From contig JAEKKJ010000019.1 in NCBI GenBank assembly GCA_019510435.1, positions 24,258 to 88,257 on the forward strand: a stretch of DNA of 64,000 nt, in the 5' to 3' direction. Below the pieces are notes generated by a model, which did no database searches, was not told where the DNA came from, and worked only from the letters and a program-made list of their open reading frames with translations. Both the position numbers and the translations under genes were made by a program. Every line of letters begins with the position of its first letter. Positions within the stretch are counted from its first letter, which is position 1. Shown piece after piece: positions 42,774 to 51,721 of the stretch. Origin of the DNA: Caulobacterales bacterium. Its GTDB lineage: Bacteria > Pseudomonadota > Alphaproteobacteria > Caulobacterales > Caulobacteraceae.

Positions 42774-42905
42774 GCGTCGTATTCCCCTCGGCGTGGCTGC
42801 AATAGCCGTCGCCGCGTCCATCGCAAACCCGGGTCCGCCTGACGCTGTGCGGAACATCGTCCCCGACCGGGGGTTCTTCCGCCCGTTCAACAGGAGAACG
42901 CCAGG

Positions 42906-43391
42906 ATGCGCCCCATTTTCACACTCGGCGTTGCAGCGCTGTGTCTGGCCGCGACCTCCGCGGCCGCCCAACCCAAGCCGCCGCGGGAGTTCCTGAAGGA
43001 CGCCCTGCAGGGAGACAATTCCGAGATGCGGCTGGGCGACCTCGCCGCCCAGCGCGCCGCCAGCCCCGCCGTACGCGACTTCGGCCGCACGCTGCATGAC
43101 GACCACGCGCGAGCCCGCGAGGAGGCCCTGCGGGTCGCCCAGCGGGTGGGCGTGCCGGACACCCAGGCGATGGCGCCCGAAGCGCGGCAGGAGGCCCGCA
43201 GGCTGGACCGGCTGCGGGGCCGCGCTTTCGACCGCGAGTTCATCCGCTACATGATCCACGACCACCGCAAGGACATCGCCGACTTCCGCAAGGCCTCGCG
43301 CCGCGGCGGCCCGGTCGGCGACCTCGCCAGCCGCACCCTGCCCGACCTGCAGCGGCACCTGCAGATGGCCCAACAGCTGGACCGCGGGTAG
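42906..43391 (+). CDS. DUF4142 domain-containing secreted protein
   Basis: A 161-residue protein with a clean signal peptide (about 1-21, ending TSAAAQPK) and a ferritin-like helical DUF4142 domain: [19 protein letters not shown] and [16 protein letters not shown]. The family sits in the periplasm; its biochemical role is not established. The start codon is preceded by AGGAGAACGCC. Confidence 0.9.
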   Translation: MRPIFTLGVAALCLAATSAAAQPKPPREFLKDALQGDNSEMRLGDLAAQRAASPAVRDFGRTLHDDHARAREEALRVAQRVGVPDTQAMAPEARQEARRLDRLRGRAFDREFIRYMIHDHRKDIADFRKASRRGGPVGDLASRTLPDLQRHLQMAQQLDRG

Positions 43392-43423
43392 GCGCCCGCG
43401 CCCAGGCCCGCTACCAAGGCGGG

Positions 43424-44167
43424 ATGGGCAAGGTGGCCATCGTCACGGGCGCAGGCAGCGGCATCGGCCGCGCGGTTTCCTGCGCCCTCGCCGCCGCTGG
43501 CTGGTCCGTAGTGCTGGCCGGCCGCCGCGCCGAGGCGCTGGACGCCACGGCCAAGGCCGCCGCGCCGCACTCCACCCTGGCCGTCCCCACCGACGTATCG
43601 GACCCGGAGTCGGTCGACGCCCTGTTCGCGGCCGCCCAGGCGCGCTTCGGCCGGCTGGACCTCCTGTTCAACAACGCCGGGACCGGCGCCCCGCCCACGC
43701 CTATCGAGGACCATTCCCTCGAGGCCTGGCGCCGCGTCGTGGACGTGAACCTGACCGGCGCCTTCCTCTGCACCCGGGCGGCGTTCCGGCTGATGAAGGA
43801 CCAGGACCCGCGCGGCGGCCGGATCATCAACAACGGCTCCATCAGCGCCCATGCGCCGCGCCCGCGATCCATCGCCTACACCGCCACCAAGCACGCCATC
43901 ACCGGCCTGACGCGCTCCACATCGCTGGATGGCCGCGCCTATGACATCGCCTGCGGTCAGATCGACATCGGCAATGCGGCCACCGAGATGACCGCGCGCA
44001 TGGCCAAGGGCGTGCCGCAGGCCGACGGATCGCTGAAGGCCGAGCCGGTCATGGACGTCCAGGCGGTGGCCGACGCGGTGGTCTACATGGCCGGGCTGCC
44101 CCCCTCGGCGAACGTGCAGTTCATGACCGTGATGGCCACTCAGATGCCCTTTGTCGGGCGAGGCTGA
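43424..44167 (+). CDS. Short-chain dehydrogenase/reductase
   Basis: A 247-residue classical SDR: cofactor loop [17 protein letters not shown], catalytic Tyr-x3-Lys in [13 protein letters not shown], preceded by INNGSIS. The substrate is unknown. The C-terminus ([18 protein letters not shown]) is characteristic of a subgroup near oxidoreductases of unknown substrate. Monocistronic: 32 bp after the DUF4142 gene. Confidence 0.94.
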   Translation: MGKVAIVTGAGSGIGRAVSCALAAAGWSVVLAGRRAEALDATAKAAAPHSTLAVPTDVSDPESVDALFAAAQARFGRLDLLFNNAGTGAPPTPIEDHSLEAWRRVVDVNLTGAFLCTRAAFRLMKDQDPRGGRIINNGSISAHAPRPRSIAYTATKHAITGLTRSTSLDGRAYDIACGQIDIGNAATEMTARMAKGVPQADGSLKAEPVMDVQAVADAVVYMAGLPPSANVQFMTVMATQMPFVGRG

Positions 44168-44194
44168 GCCGCGCGCTGCCAAATCTGCAGGCGC

Positions 44195-44209
44195 TTAACG
44201 GCTCATTTA
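44195..44209. promoter_or_regulatory. Possible CtrA-like box upstream of the UrcA gene
   Basis: TTAA-N7-TTTA in the 214-bp gap between the SDR and UrcA genes, one mismatch from the CtrA consensus. It lies 173 bp upstream of the UrcA start. Motif evidence only. Confidence 0.25.
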
Positions 44210-44340
44210 TTGCGCAGTGCAATATGAATTGCTGCACCGCGGTATGTTTACGCTTGCGTCAACGTAAGGATCGCGGAATCGTTAGGGCGCAGGTTGTTCG
44301 AGTGCGGAGCGGTAGTCTCCGAAGGCGCCTGCGAGGAACG

Positions 44341-44372
44341 CCGGAAAGGGGTGTGACAACCCTTTGAACCGG
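44341..44372 (+). promoter_or_regulatory. Leader hairpin overlapping the UrcA ribosome binding site
   Basis: CCGGAAAGGG at 44341-44350 can pair with CCCTTT (44360-44365) and, past a GAA bulge, CCGG (44369-44372). The 3' CCGG overlaps the GGAAG that serves as ribosome binding site 6-10 nt before ATG 44382. The rest of the 214-bp gap has no gene. Confidence 0.45.
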
Positions 44373-44381
44373 AAGCATTTC

Positions 44382-44645
44382 ATGAACCGTATCCTGATCG
44401 CCGCGGCCATCGCCGCCGCCGTCGTCGCCGGCCCCGCCGCCGCGCAATCCGTCCGCGTCCAGGTCGCCGGCAAGTCGCCCGAGCAGGTCCAGGCCGACGT
44501 CAACACCGCCGCCCGCAAGGTCTGCCACGCGGCCACCACCGGCGCCACCTTCCCGCTCGAAATGTTCGACGCCTGCCTCAAGGCGACCCTGAAGGACGCC
44601 ACGTCCCAGCTGACCGGCGCCAGCGTCAAGCTGGCCCAGCGCTAA
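44382..44645 (+). CDS. UrcA-family secreted protein
   Basis: An 87-residue protein: signal peptide (about 1-22, ending GPAAAQS), then the UrcA module with its two cysteines (ARKVCHAATTG and MFDACLKATL), likely a disulfide in the periplasm. UrcA proteins are widespread in Caulobacterales and sphingomonads; their role is unknown. ATG 44382 is preferred over the TTG six codons upstream. Confidence 0.85.
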   Translation: MNRILIAAAIAAAVVAGPAAAQSVRVQVAGKSPEQVQADVNTAARKVCHAATTGATFPLEMFDACLKATLKDATSQLTGASVKLAQR

Positions 44646-44651
44646 GCGGAC

Positions 44652-45509
44652 TCAGCCCGCGCCGAACGGGACCGGCGCCGGGGGCTCGACCTCCGGTTCG
44701 GCGAAGTTCGGCGCGCGGCTCTCCAGATTGGCGCGCACGGCCTCCACCTGGTTGGCCGAGCCGATCAGCGCCGTCTGCTCGCGGCTCTCCTCCATCAGGA
44801 TCTCGCGCTGATCGGCCTCCATGGCCAGGTTCAGCAGCCGCTTGCCGGCGCGGATCGCATGCGGATTGCGCCCGGCCACCTCCCGCGCGAAGGCCAGGGC
44901 CTCGGCCCGGGGATCGGCGCAGACGCGCGTCGCCATGCCGATGCGCACCGCCTCCTCGCCGTTGAAGATCCGACCGGAGAAGGTGAGCTCCCGGGCCACG
45001 TCGTCCCGCACCAGATGGCGCATCAGGGCCACGCCTGCCATGTCGGGCACCAGGCCCCACTTGATCTCCAGCACCGACAGCTTCACGTCCGCGGTCACGA
45101 ACCGCAGGTCCGGGGCGAGGGCCAGCTGGAAGCCGCCGCCGAACGCCACGCCGTGAACCGCCGCGATCACCGGGACCGGCACCTCGCGCCAGACCATCAC
45201 TGCGTGCTGGGCGCGGTTCGACCCGCCCGGTGTGCGGTTGCGGGTCACCAGGGCCCCCACCGACCCCTGCCCGCCCGAACGCTCGCCCGAGGCCATGGCC
45301 GCGAAGTTGGAGGTGTCGAGCCCGGCGCAGAAGGCGCGGCCCTCGCCCGACAGCACCACCGCCCGCACGCCCGCCTCGCCCTTCAGCCGCTCGCCGGCCT
45401 GGATCAGGGCCTCGAACATGGCGTTGTCCAGGGCGTTCATCTTGTCGGCCCGCACCAGGCGCACGTCGGCGACGCCGTCCTGGATGTCGATGCGAACGCG
45501 GTCTTCCAT
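44652..45509 (-). CDS. Crotonase/enoyl-CoA hydratase family protein (1)
   Basis: A 285-residue crotonase. The oxyanion segments are visible as GRAFCAGLDTSNF and HGVAFGGGFQLALAPDLRF, and VLEIKWGLVPDM replaces the common E-xx-LG segment, keeping one acidic residue. The C-terminus is Pro-rich. ATG 45509 follows AGAGAGAG. Third gene of the unit headed by the feruloyl-CoA-synthetase-like gene; 17 bp after the GST gene. Confidence 0.93.
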   Translation of the reverse strand: MEDRVRIDIQDGVADVRLVRADKMNALDNAMFEALIQAGERLKGEAGVRAVVLSGEGRAFCAGLDTSNFAAMASGERSGGQGSVGALVTRNRTPGGSNRAQHAVMVWREVPVPVIAAVHGVAFGGGFQLALAPDLRFVTADVKLSVLEIKWGLVPDMAGVALMRHLVRDDVARELTFSGRIFNGEEAVRIGMATRVCADPRAEALAFAREVAGRNPHAIRAGKRLLNLAMEADQREILMEESREQTALIGSANQVEAVRANLESRAPNFAEPEVEPPAPVPFGAG

Positions 45510-45526
45510 AGCGTCTCTCTCTGTTC

Positions 45527-46441
45527 TTAGCGTCGGGCCAGCACATAGCCGGCGCGCGGGAAATGCACATGCACCACGTCCAGCTCGCCGCACTCGCGGG
45601 CCAGGGTGACGCGGTCGCCGGTCAGGGCCACTAGCACGCCTTCCACTGGGTCGCGGCCGTAGTCGTCCGCCTGGACCACGACGTCGTCGCCGCGTTTCAG
45701 GCCGGAAGGGTCCTGCGGATCGCAGTCGCAGCTTTCCAGGGGCTCGCAACGCGTGGCGGCCTGCAGGGCCTCCGCCGGCGCCATCTCGCTGCGCTGGCCG
45801 TGGCCGATGGCGCGCAGGCGCTCACGCCAGGCCAAGGTGCGCGGCAGGCCGGTCAGCAGGGCCTCCGCCACCTTCGGCGCGGCGGCTCCGGTCCACCAGA
45901 CATTCATCCAGGCCGCCACGTCCGCCAGTGAGGGGGTCGCCCCGCCCAGGTAGTCCGCCGCCTGCAGCGCCTCTTCCAGCCAGGCCGCATAGGCCCGCCA
46001 CTGGGCCTTCATGAACGGCGCGGCGGCCTTCATGGCGTGGACGTCGAACGGGCGGCCCGAGAGCTTCTCGCGGTCGGCGATGAATTCCTTCGGCACGGCC
46101 CCGCCCAGTTCGGCGAAGATGGCCACCACGCTGGCGTTGAACCACAGCCGGTCGGCCCAGAGGTTCACCGCCCAGTCCGCGCCGCGGACCACCGGCGGCG
46201 TGGGATGGCGGCGCTCCAGCTCGGCCAGGATCACCTGGGTGTCGCAGTAGATGTCAGCTCCGATCTGCATCACCGGGATGCGCCGGTAGCCTCCGGTCAG
46301 CGGGACCAGCTCGGGCTTGGGCATGATCACCGGCTGGATCACCGAGCGCCAGCTGAGCCCCTTGATCCCGAACATCAGCCGCACCTTCTCCGAGAACGGA
46401 GAGGCGTCGTAGTGGTGCAGGATGATCTCCGACGCGCTCAT
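45527..46441 (-). CDS. Glutathione S-transferase family protein with C-terminal extension
   Basis: A 304-residue protein. An N-terminal thioredoxin-fold GST domain (HHYDASPFSEKVRLMFGIKG, then YRRIPVMQIGADIY) and a helical GST C-domain occupy about 1-230. About 65 further residues look like a beta-barrel module (GDDVVVQADDYGRDPVEG, then VVHVHFPRAGYVLARR), which most GSTs lack. The Ser in SPFSEKV is the candidate glutathione-activating residue. It starts directly at the stop of the ligase gene (0-nt gap), so coupled. Confidence 0.88.
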   Translation of the reverse strand: MSASEIILHHYDASPFSEKVRLMFGIKGLSWRSVIQPVIMPKPELVPLTGGYRRIPVMQIGADIYCDTQVILAELERRHPTPPVVRGADWAVNLWADRLWFNASVVAIFAELGGAVPKEFIADREKLSGRPFDVHAMKAAAPFMKAQWRAYAAWLEEALQAADYLGGATPSLADVAAWMNVWWTGAAAPKVAEALLTGLPRTLAWRERLRAIGHGQRSEMAPAEALQAATRCEPLESCDCDPQDPSGLKRGDDVVVQADDYGRDPVEGVLVALTGDRVTLARECGELDVVHVHFPRAGYVLARR

Positions 46442-48289
46442 CTAGAGGCTGACCACGCCGGGACCGGTCGGATCGGCGTAGAGGGCGTCCACCAGGGCCT
46501 TGCGCGCCTCCAGCGTGGCCCGCTGGTTCACATAGCCCTTGTCGGTGATCTCGCCCGCGTCGATGGACGGCGGCTCGGTCAGGATGACGAACCGCCCGAT
46601 TCGGCGCGAGGAGCCGCCGGCGGTGGCGTTGAAGGCGGCGATCCGCGCCTTCAGCAGCTCCGCCAGCTTGGCCAGCGGATTGTCGCCTAGGCTCGGCAGG
46701 GCGGCCGGCGACGGCCACACCAGGGCCGAGGCGAAGGGCTTGTCCTGGCCGGCGATCACCATGTCGAAGACATAGGGGCTGCAGGCGGCGACGAGGTCGG
46801 GGCGCAGCGTGCCGACCGAGACCCAGGTGCCGGAGTCCAGCTTGAAGTCCTCGGTGACCCGGCCGTCGAACACCAGGCCCAGCTCCGGGCGCTCCGGGTC
46901 CAGGAAGCGGCAGGCGTCGCCCAGCTTGTAGAACCGCTCCTCGTCGAAGGCGGCCGCGGTTTTTTCGGGATCGTTGTGATAGCCCGTGGTGACCGTGGGG
47001 CCCTTGACCCGCACCTCCAGCTTCGAGCCGTTGGGGACAAGCTTCAGGGTGATCCCCGGCAGGGGCAGGCCGATCAGGCCCACCAGCTCGGTGATCCAGT
47101 GCACCACTGTGATGCCCTGGGTCTCGGTGGCGCCGTACATGGTGGTGAGCGGGATGCGGTAGCCGGTCTCGGCAATGGCCAGGGCCTGCAGGCGCGCCGA
47201 GACGTCGTTGGAGAGGGTGGCGCCGCCATAGCCGCAGTTGCGCAGGTTCCTGAAGAAGCTACGGCGCAGGACCGGGTCGCGTTCCATCGCCTCCACCAGC
47301 ATCCCGAACGCCACCGGCGCGGAGCCGAAGACCGTCGGCGAGATCTCGTAGAGGTTCTTGATCGTGGTCTCGAACTGCCCCGGGATCGGCTTGCCCTCGT
47401 CCAGGTGCAGGGTGGCGCCGGCCCAGAGGGCGCCGTTGAAGCCGATGTTGCCGGCCGAGATGTGGCTCCAGGGCATCCATTCCAGGGCCTGGGGAACGAG
47501 CTCGGGATCGGCCGGCTCGTCGCGCAGGCCCTCAGTCCCGGCGATCACGCCGGCGAACATGCCGTGCGTCTGCGGCACGCCCTTGGGCATGCCGGTGGAG
47601 CCCGAGGTGAAGAGGTACTTGGCCACCGTCGCGTGAGCCAGCCGCTCCCGGGCGGCGTCGACGGCGGCAGTCGGCAGGGTGGCGGTCAGTTCGGCGAACG
47701 GGATCGCGTCCGTCTCCCCGTCCACGATCACGAACCGCAGGGCCGGGTCGAGCGCCTTCAGCGTCTCGAACGCGCGCGCGAACTGCGGGCCCGACTGGGC
47801 GAACACCACCCGTGGGCGCACCGTGGCGAAGCAATGCTTCAGCTTGGCGTGGTCGGATGAGATCAGGCTGTAGGCCGGGCTGATGGGCGCGATCGGGACG
47901 CCGGCGGTGTAGCAGCCCAGCATCATCAGCCCGTGCTCCACCGAATTGGCGGAGAGCACCATGACGCTGTCGGCGCCGGTCAGCCCCTGGCCGATCAGCC
48001 ACTGGGCGATGCCGTCGGCGGCGCGCTTGGCCTCGCCATAGGTGACGCCGCGCCAGGGTCCGTGGCCCGGCTCGCGCTGCAGGATGTAGGGGCGGTCGGG
48101 GTGCGCGGCCGCCCGCTCCGCCAGCAGGTGGGCGATGGACCGCGGGCCGTCAGCCGGCGGGTGGTTGGAGCGGATGTAGTAGGTCCCGTCGGCGGTGCGC
48201 TCGATCGAGACGTCGGGCGCCTTCTGCGGCAGCGGCTTGAACGGCGGCAGCGCGGCGCTGACCACGCCCTGGTCGTCTGCGGGGCTCAA
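46442..48289 (-). CDS. Feruloyl-CoA synthetase-type ligase
   Basis: A 615-residue adenylate-forming ligase. The family-specific N-terminus is visible (VSIERTADGTYYIRSNHPP, then MLGCYTAGVPIAPISPAYSL), with KYLFTSGSTGMPKGVPQTH as phosphate loop, MYGATETQG and a modified hinge region VFDGRVTEDFKLDSGTW. This is the layout of Fcs enzymes that activate ferulate and related phenylpropenoic acids. The exact acid is not fixed. First gene of a unit with a GST and a crotonase. Confidence 0.85.
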   Translation of the reverse strand: MSPADDQGVVSAALPPFKPLPQKAPDVSIERTADGTYYIRSNHPPADGPRSIAHLLAERAAAHPDRPYILQREPGHGPWRGVTYGEAKRAADGIAQWLIGQGLTGADSVMVLSANSVEHGLMMLGCYTAGVPIAPISPAYSLISSDHAKLKHCFATVRPRVVFAQSGPQFARAFETLKALDPALRFVIVDGETDAIPFAELTATLPTAAVDAARERLAHATVAKYLFTSGSTGMPKGVPQTHGMFAGVIAGTEGLRDEPADPELVPQALEWMPWSHISAGNIGFNGALWAGATLHLDEGKPIPGQFETTIKNLYEISPTVFGSAPVAFGMLVEAMERDPVLRRSFFRNLRNCGYGGATLSNDVSARLQALAIAETGYRIPLTTMYGATETQGITVVHWITELVGLIGLPLPGITLKLVPNGSKLEVRVKGPTVTTGYHNDPEKTAAAFDEERFYKLGDACRFLDPERPELGLVFDGRVTEDFKLDSGTWVSVGTLRPDLVAACSPYVFDMVIAGQDKPFASALVWPSPAALPSLGDNPLAKLAELLKARIAAFNATAGGSSRRIGRFVILTEPPSIDAGEITDKGYVNQRATLEARKALVDALYADPTGPGVVSL

Positions 48290-48400
48290 GGCGATCCTCC
48301 CGATTATCGTTGTTCAGGAGACCCTATGCCAAAGCGGGCCGCCTGCAACGCCGACGCCACGTAAGGGGTGGGCGCAGCGGCTGCTGCAACCTCAAAGCCA

Positions 48401-49195
48401 TCACCCGAACGCCGGCGCGAAGCGGATGTTGTCGCGCTCCAGACCCTGCAGGACGACGTCCACGCCCCCGGACTTGATCATCCACTCCAGGCGGTGGTCG
48501 CGGTATTCGCGCTTGAACAGGCCCTTCTCCACCAGCTCCGCGACATTGGGCAGGCTCGCGCCGGCGTTGAGGGCCGCAATGTCGGCGACGCACGCGGCGA
48601 CAGACGGACGGGCGTTGGCGCGCGCGAGCCAGTCGCAGAGCCTGGAGCCCGCCGGCGGCGGATGGCCGTGTCCCGCCGAGCCGTTGAGGTAGGGAACCAC
48701 CGACAGGTCTCCCCAGCCGAAGCGCTCGCCGTTGAACCACTCGCGCGCGCCCAGCTGCTTCTCGAGCCAGCCGTAGAAGCCGTCGGTCTGTCGGCGCGCG
48801 GCGGCGGTCAGCGCCTCCGCCGTCTCGCCCTTCGCCCGCCCGAACCAGCGGATCTCCGACAGGCCCCAGTTGATCGCCTCGAAGTGGGTGTCCATCACCT
48901 CCTCGAGCATGCGCACCCGCGCCCGCTCGGCGGCCGAGACGGGCCGCATGGCGGGCTCCGGATAGGCGTCGTCGAGGTATTCCAGGATGATGGTGGAATC
49001 GAAGACCCGCACGTCGCCGTCCACCAGGGCCGGCACCTCGGCCCGCGGGCTCGCCTCGACGAAGGCGCCCTCAGCGCCCCCCGCCCCGAGGCCGCCGGGC
49101 ATCGGCGCCTCGAACGCCAGGCCCTTCTCCCGCAGCGAAATCTTGACCTTCTGGGCATAGGGCGAGAGCGGGTGGTCATAGAGCGTGATCGTCAC
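48401..49195 (-). CDS. Glutathione S-transferase family protein (2)
   Basis: A 264-residue GST: thioredoxin fold TITLYDHPLSPYAQKVKISL, cis-Pro region RAEVPALVDG, DSTIILEYLDDAYPE, and a C-domain with FNGERFGWGDLSVVPYL. A 40-residue tail (MIKSGGVDVVLQGLERDN) follows. GTG 49195 overlaps the stop of the upstream GST by 4 bp (GTGA). The family includes beta-etherase-like and dehalogenase-like GSTs. Confidence 0.9.
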   Translation of the reverse strand: MTITLYDHPLSPYAQKVKISLREKGLAFEAPMPGGLGAGGAEGAFVEASPRAEVPALVDGDVRVFDSTIILEYLDDAYPEPAMRPVSAAERARVRMLEEVMDTHFEAINWGLSEIRWFGRAKGETAEALTAAARRQTDGFYGWLEKQLGAREWFNGERFGWGDLSVVPYLNGSAGHGHPPPAGSRLCDWLARANARPSVAACVADIAALNAGASLPNVAELVEKGLFKREYRDHRLEWMIKSGGVDVVLQGLERDNIRFAPAFG

Positions 49196-49830
49196 GACTT
49201 CAGCGCCTCTTCCAGATCCATCTTCTGCGCCCGCTTGGCGGCCTGGAAGCCCGGCCGGGCCGCGAGCCGCGCCCAATAGGCCTGGATGGCCGGCGAGAAG
49301 CGCTCGTCCAGCTTCAACTGGCGCGCCAAGAGCAGCGCGTAACCCACGGAAATATCAGCGACCGTGAACCGCTCGGCGCACAGCCAGTCGCGTCCGTCGG
49401 CCAGCGCGCGGTCCACGTGCCGCAGCCGGCTCAGGAACCACTTGGCATAGTCGTCGGCGACCATCTCGGCCTTGCCGGGCTCCAGGCGCCGGTAGCGCAG
49501 CACCAGGGTCTGAGGAAACGTCAGGGTCGCCTCGCCGAAGTGCAGCCAGTTGAGCCAGGCCCCGTAGGCCGGATCGTCGAGCGGCACGGCGAGGTCGCTC
49601 GGGCCGTGGCGGGTGGCCAGGTACTGCACGATCGCCGCGCTTTCGGTCATGAAGGTCTCGCCGTCCTTCAGGGCCGGGATGGTGCCCAGCGGATTGACCT
49701 CCAGATAGGCCGGCTCGCGCACCCGAGGCGGGAACGGCAGCAGGTGGAGCTCGTAAGGGAGCCCCAGCTCCTCCAGCGCCCAGAGCGGCCGAAACGAGCG
49801 GGCGTCCGGACAGTGCCAGAGCTCGATCAT
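49192..49830 (-). CDS. Glutathione S-transferase family protein (3)
   Basis: A 212-residue canonical-length GST: MIELWHCPDARSFRPLWALE, NPLGTIPALKDGETFMTESAAIV with the glutathione-binding Glu-Ser, and CAERFTVADISVGYALLLA in the C-domain. Overlaps the next GST gene by 4 bp and follows the crotonase by 2 bp, inside a compact four-gene unit. Confidence 0.93.
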   Translation of the reverse strand: MIELWHCPDARSFRPLWALEELGLPYELHLLPFPPRVREPAYLEVNPLGTIPALKDGETFMTESAAIVQYLATRHGPSDLAVPLDDPAYGAWLNWLHFGEATLTFPQTLVLRYRRLEPGKAEMVADDYAKWFLSRLRHVDRALADGRDWLCAERFTVADISVGYALLLARQLKLDERFSPAIQAYWARLAARPGFQAAKRAQKMDLEEALKS

Positions 49831-49832
49831 CG

Positions 49833-50633
49833 CTAGCCCTCGCGCTTGGCGTAGACGGGCCGGCGCTTCTCCAGGAACGCCTGCACGCCCTCGGCGAAGT
49901 CGCCGTCGGCGCTGGCCAGGATCTGGTTGCGGTCCTCCATGGCGATGGCGGCCTCCAGGCCCTGGGCGTCGATGGCGTGGTTCAGCGCCTCCTTGGTCAG
50001 CCGCAGGCCCAGCGGGGTGGCGTGCAGCATGTCATCCACAAAGCTCCGAGCCTCGGCCTCCAGCTGTTCGGGCGGCACGATCCGGCTGACCAGGCCCAGC
50101 TGGTAGGCCCGCTCTGCTGTGATGAAGCGCCCAGTCAGCATGTACTCGGCGGCCACCGACGCGCCGACCATCCGCGGCAGGAAGTAGCTGACCCCGATGT
50201 CGCAGGCCGAGAGCCCGATGCGGATGAAGGCGGCGTTCATCCTGAGGCTCGGCGTCGCCAGCCGCACGTCCGAGGCCAGGGCCAGGGCGAAGCCGCCGCC
50301 GGCCGCAGCTCCGTTCACGCAGGCGATGATCGGCTGCGGGCAGCGGCGCATCGCGATGACGATCTCGCTGATCTCGCGCTGGCGGGTGAGCCCCACGCCG
50401 ATCGAGCGTTCGGCGCCAGCGTTGTCGCCGCGCGCCTTCAGGTCCAGGCCGGCGCAGAAGGCGTTGCCCGCCCCCTGCAGCACCACCACCCGCACGTCGC
50501 GCCGCCAGTAGAGGTCGACGAAGAACTCCCGCAGCGCCGTCACCAGCGGCCGGCTGAGGGCGTTCAGCCGCTCGGGCCGGTTCAGGGTGGCCCAGACGAC
50601 CTCGCCCTCCTGGCGCAGCTCCAGATCCGCCAT
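49833..50633 (-). CDS. Crotonase/enoyl-CoA hydratase family protein (2)
   Basis: A 266-residue crotonase: LNRPERLNALSRPLV, GNAFCAGLDLKARG, VNGAAAGGGFALALASDVRL. The catalytic position usually holding Glu reads RIGLSACDIGVSYFLPR, so one of the two hydratase acids is absent; isomerase, hydrolase or lyase chemistry is as likely as hydration. Follows the epoxide-hydrolase-like gene after 2 bp. Confidence 0.93.
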   Translation of the reverse strand: MADLELRQEGEVVWATLNRPERLNALSRPLVTALREFFVDLYWRRDVRVVVLQGAGNAFCAGLDLKARGDNAGAERSIGVGLTRQREISEIVIAMRRCPQPIIACVNGAAAGGGFALALASDVRLATPSLRMNAAFIRIGLSACDIGVSYFLPRMVGASVAAEYMLTGRFITAERAYQLGLVSRIVPPEQLEAEARSFVDDMLHATPLGLRLTKEALNHAIDAQGLEAAIAMEDRNQILASADGDFAEGVQAFLEKRRPVYAKREG

Positions 50634-50635
50634 GC

Positions 50636-51601
50636 TCAGAGCCCCTTAAGCCAGTCGAGCAGCAGCCCGGTCACCTCGGCCGGCCGCTCCTGCTGGGTCC
50701 AGTGGCCGACGCCCGGCAGGACGTGCACGCCGCGCAGGTCGGTGACGTGCTGGCGCATCATGGCGCCGGGGTCGGCGATGCGGCCGAAACCGTTGAAAGC
50801 CGGATCGCGGTCGCCGCCGATCAGCAGCGACGGCTGCTCGATCTTGCGGCCCTTGAAGCCCTGCAGCCATTCGAAGTCGCGCTCGTGGTTGCGGTAGCGG
50901 TTGATCGGGCCGCGGAAGCCGGAGCGCTCGAACTCGCCCACGTAGTAGTCGAGGTCCGCAGGGGTCAGCCACGCGGGGAACGGGTCGGGGTCGACCATGC
51001 CCTCCAAGAGCGTTGCGCCATGCGCCTTCTGCGGCCAGGTCCCGTCGGGCGCGTCGCCGCAGATGCCGTAGTAGAACTTGCGCAGGAAGCCGCGGACGTC
51101 GGCCTCGGCCTCCGCTTCGGGCGGCCCCTCGGCCTGGAACCAGGCCTGATAGAAGAAGTGGCCCTTGGAGGTGAAGACCTCGGTGAAGATCTCGGTGAAC
51201 GGCCGGCTCGGCACGCCGCTGTAAGGCACCGAGAGCCCGGCCACCGCGGAGAAGGTCTGCGGCCGGGTCAGGGCCGAGTTCCAGACGATGGGCGCACCCC
51301 AGTCGTGGCCGATCAGGATCGCCGGCGCCTCAGGCTGCAGGGCCGTCGCGACGCCCGCCACGTCGGCCGTGAGGTTCTCCATCGAATAGGCCTCGACCGG
51401 ATGCGGCTTGTCCGAGCCGCCGTAGCCGCGCACGTCGAGGGCGGCGACCTTGTAGCCGGCCTGGGCGACGGGCCCGATCTGGTGGCGCCAGGAGTACCAG
51501 CTCTCCGGAAAGCCGTGGACCATGATCACCAGCGGCCCCTCCCCTTCCACGGCGACGCGCAGCTTCACCTCGCCGGTGTCGATGATCTGGAACTGCGGCA
51601 T
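50636..51601 (-). CDS. Epoxide-hydrolase-like alpha/beta hydrolase
   Basis: A 321-residue alpha/beta-hydrolase. The oxyanion HGFPESWYSWRHQ (29-41) and nucleophile Asp100 in IGHDWGAPIVWN are those of soluble epoxide hydrolases and haloalkane dehalogenases; GVGHWTQQE supplies the catalytic His. A cap domain lies between. It is the first gene of the minus-strand unit and is divergent from the third crotonase with a 120-bp shared control region. Confidence 0.92.
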   Translation of the reverse strand: MPQFQIIDTGEVKLRVAVEGEGPLVIMVHGFPESWYSWRHQIGPVAQAGYKVAALDVRGYGGSDKPHPVEAYSMENLTADVAGVATALQPEAPAILIGHDWGAPIVWNSALTRPQTFSAVAGLSVPYSGVPSRPFTEIFTEVFTSKGHFFYQAWFQAEGPPEAEAEADVRGFLRKFYYGICGDAPDGTWPQKAHGATLLEGMVDPDPFPAWLTPADLDYYVGEFERSGFRGPINRYRNHERDFEWLQGFKGRKIEQPSLLIGGDRDPAFNGFGRIADPGAMMRQHVTDLRGVHVLPGVGHWTQQERPAEVTGLLLDWLKGL

Positions 51602-51721
51602 GGGGCCCTCCCGAAAGTGGGCGCATGCTTCTCCCCCCGCCAGCCCGTGGCAAGCCTAACCCGGCGTCAGCGTTGACCTAGGGCCGCGAGACGCGAAGGT
51701 TGCGGCGGAGGAGGAGCGCCC

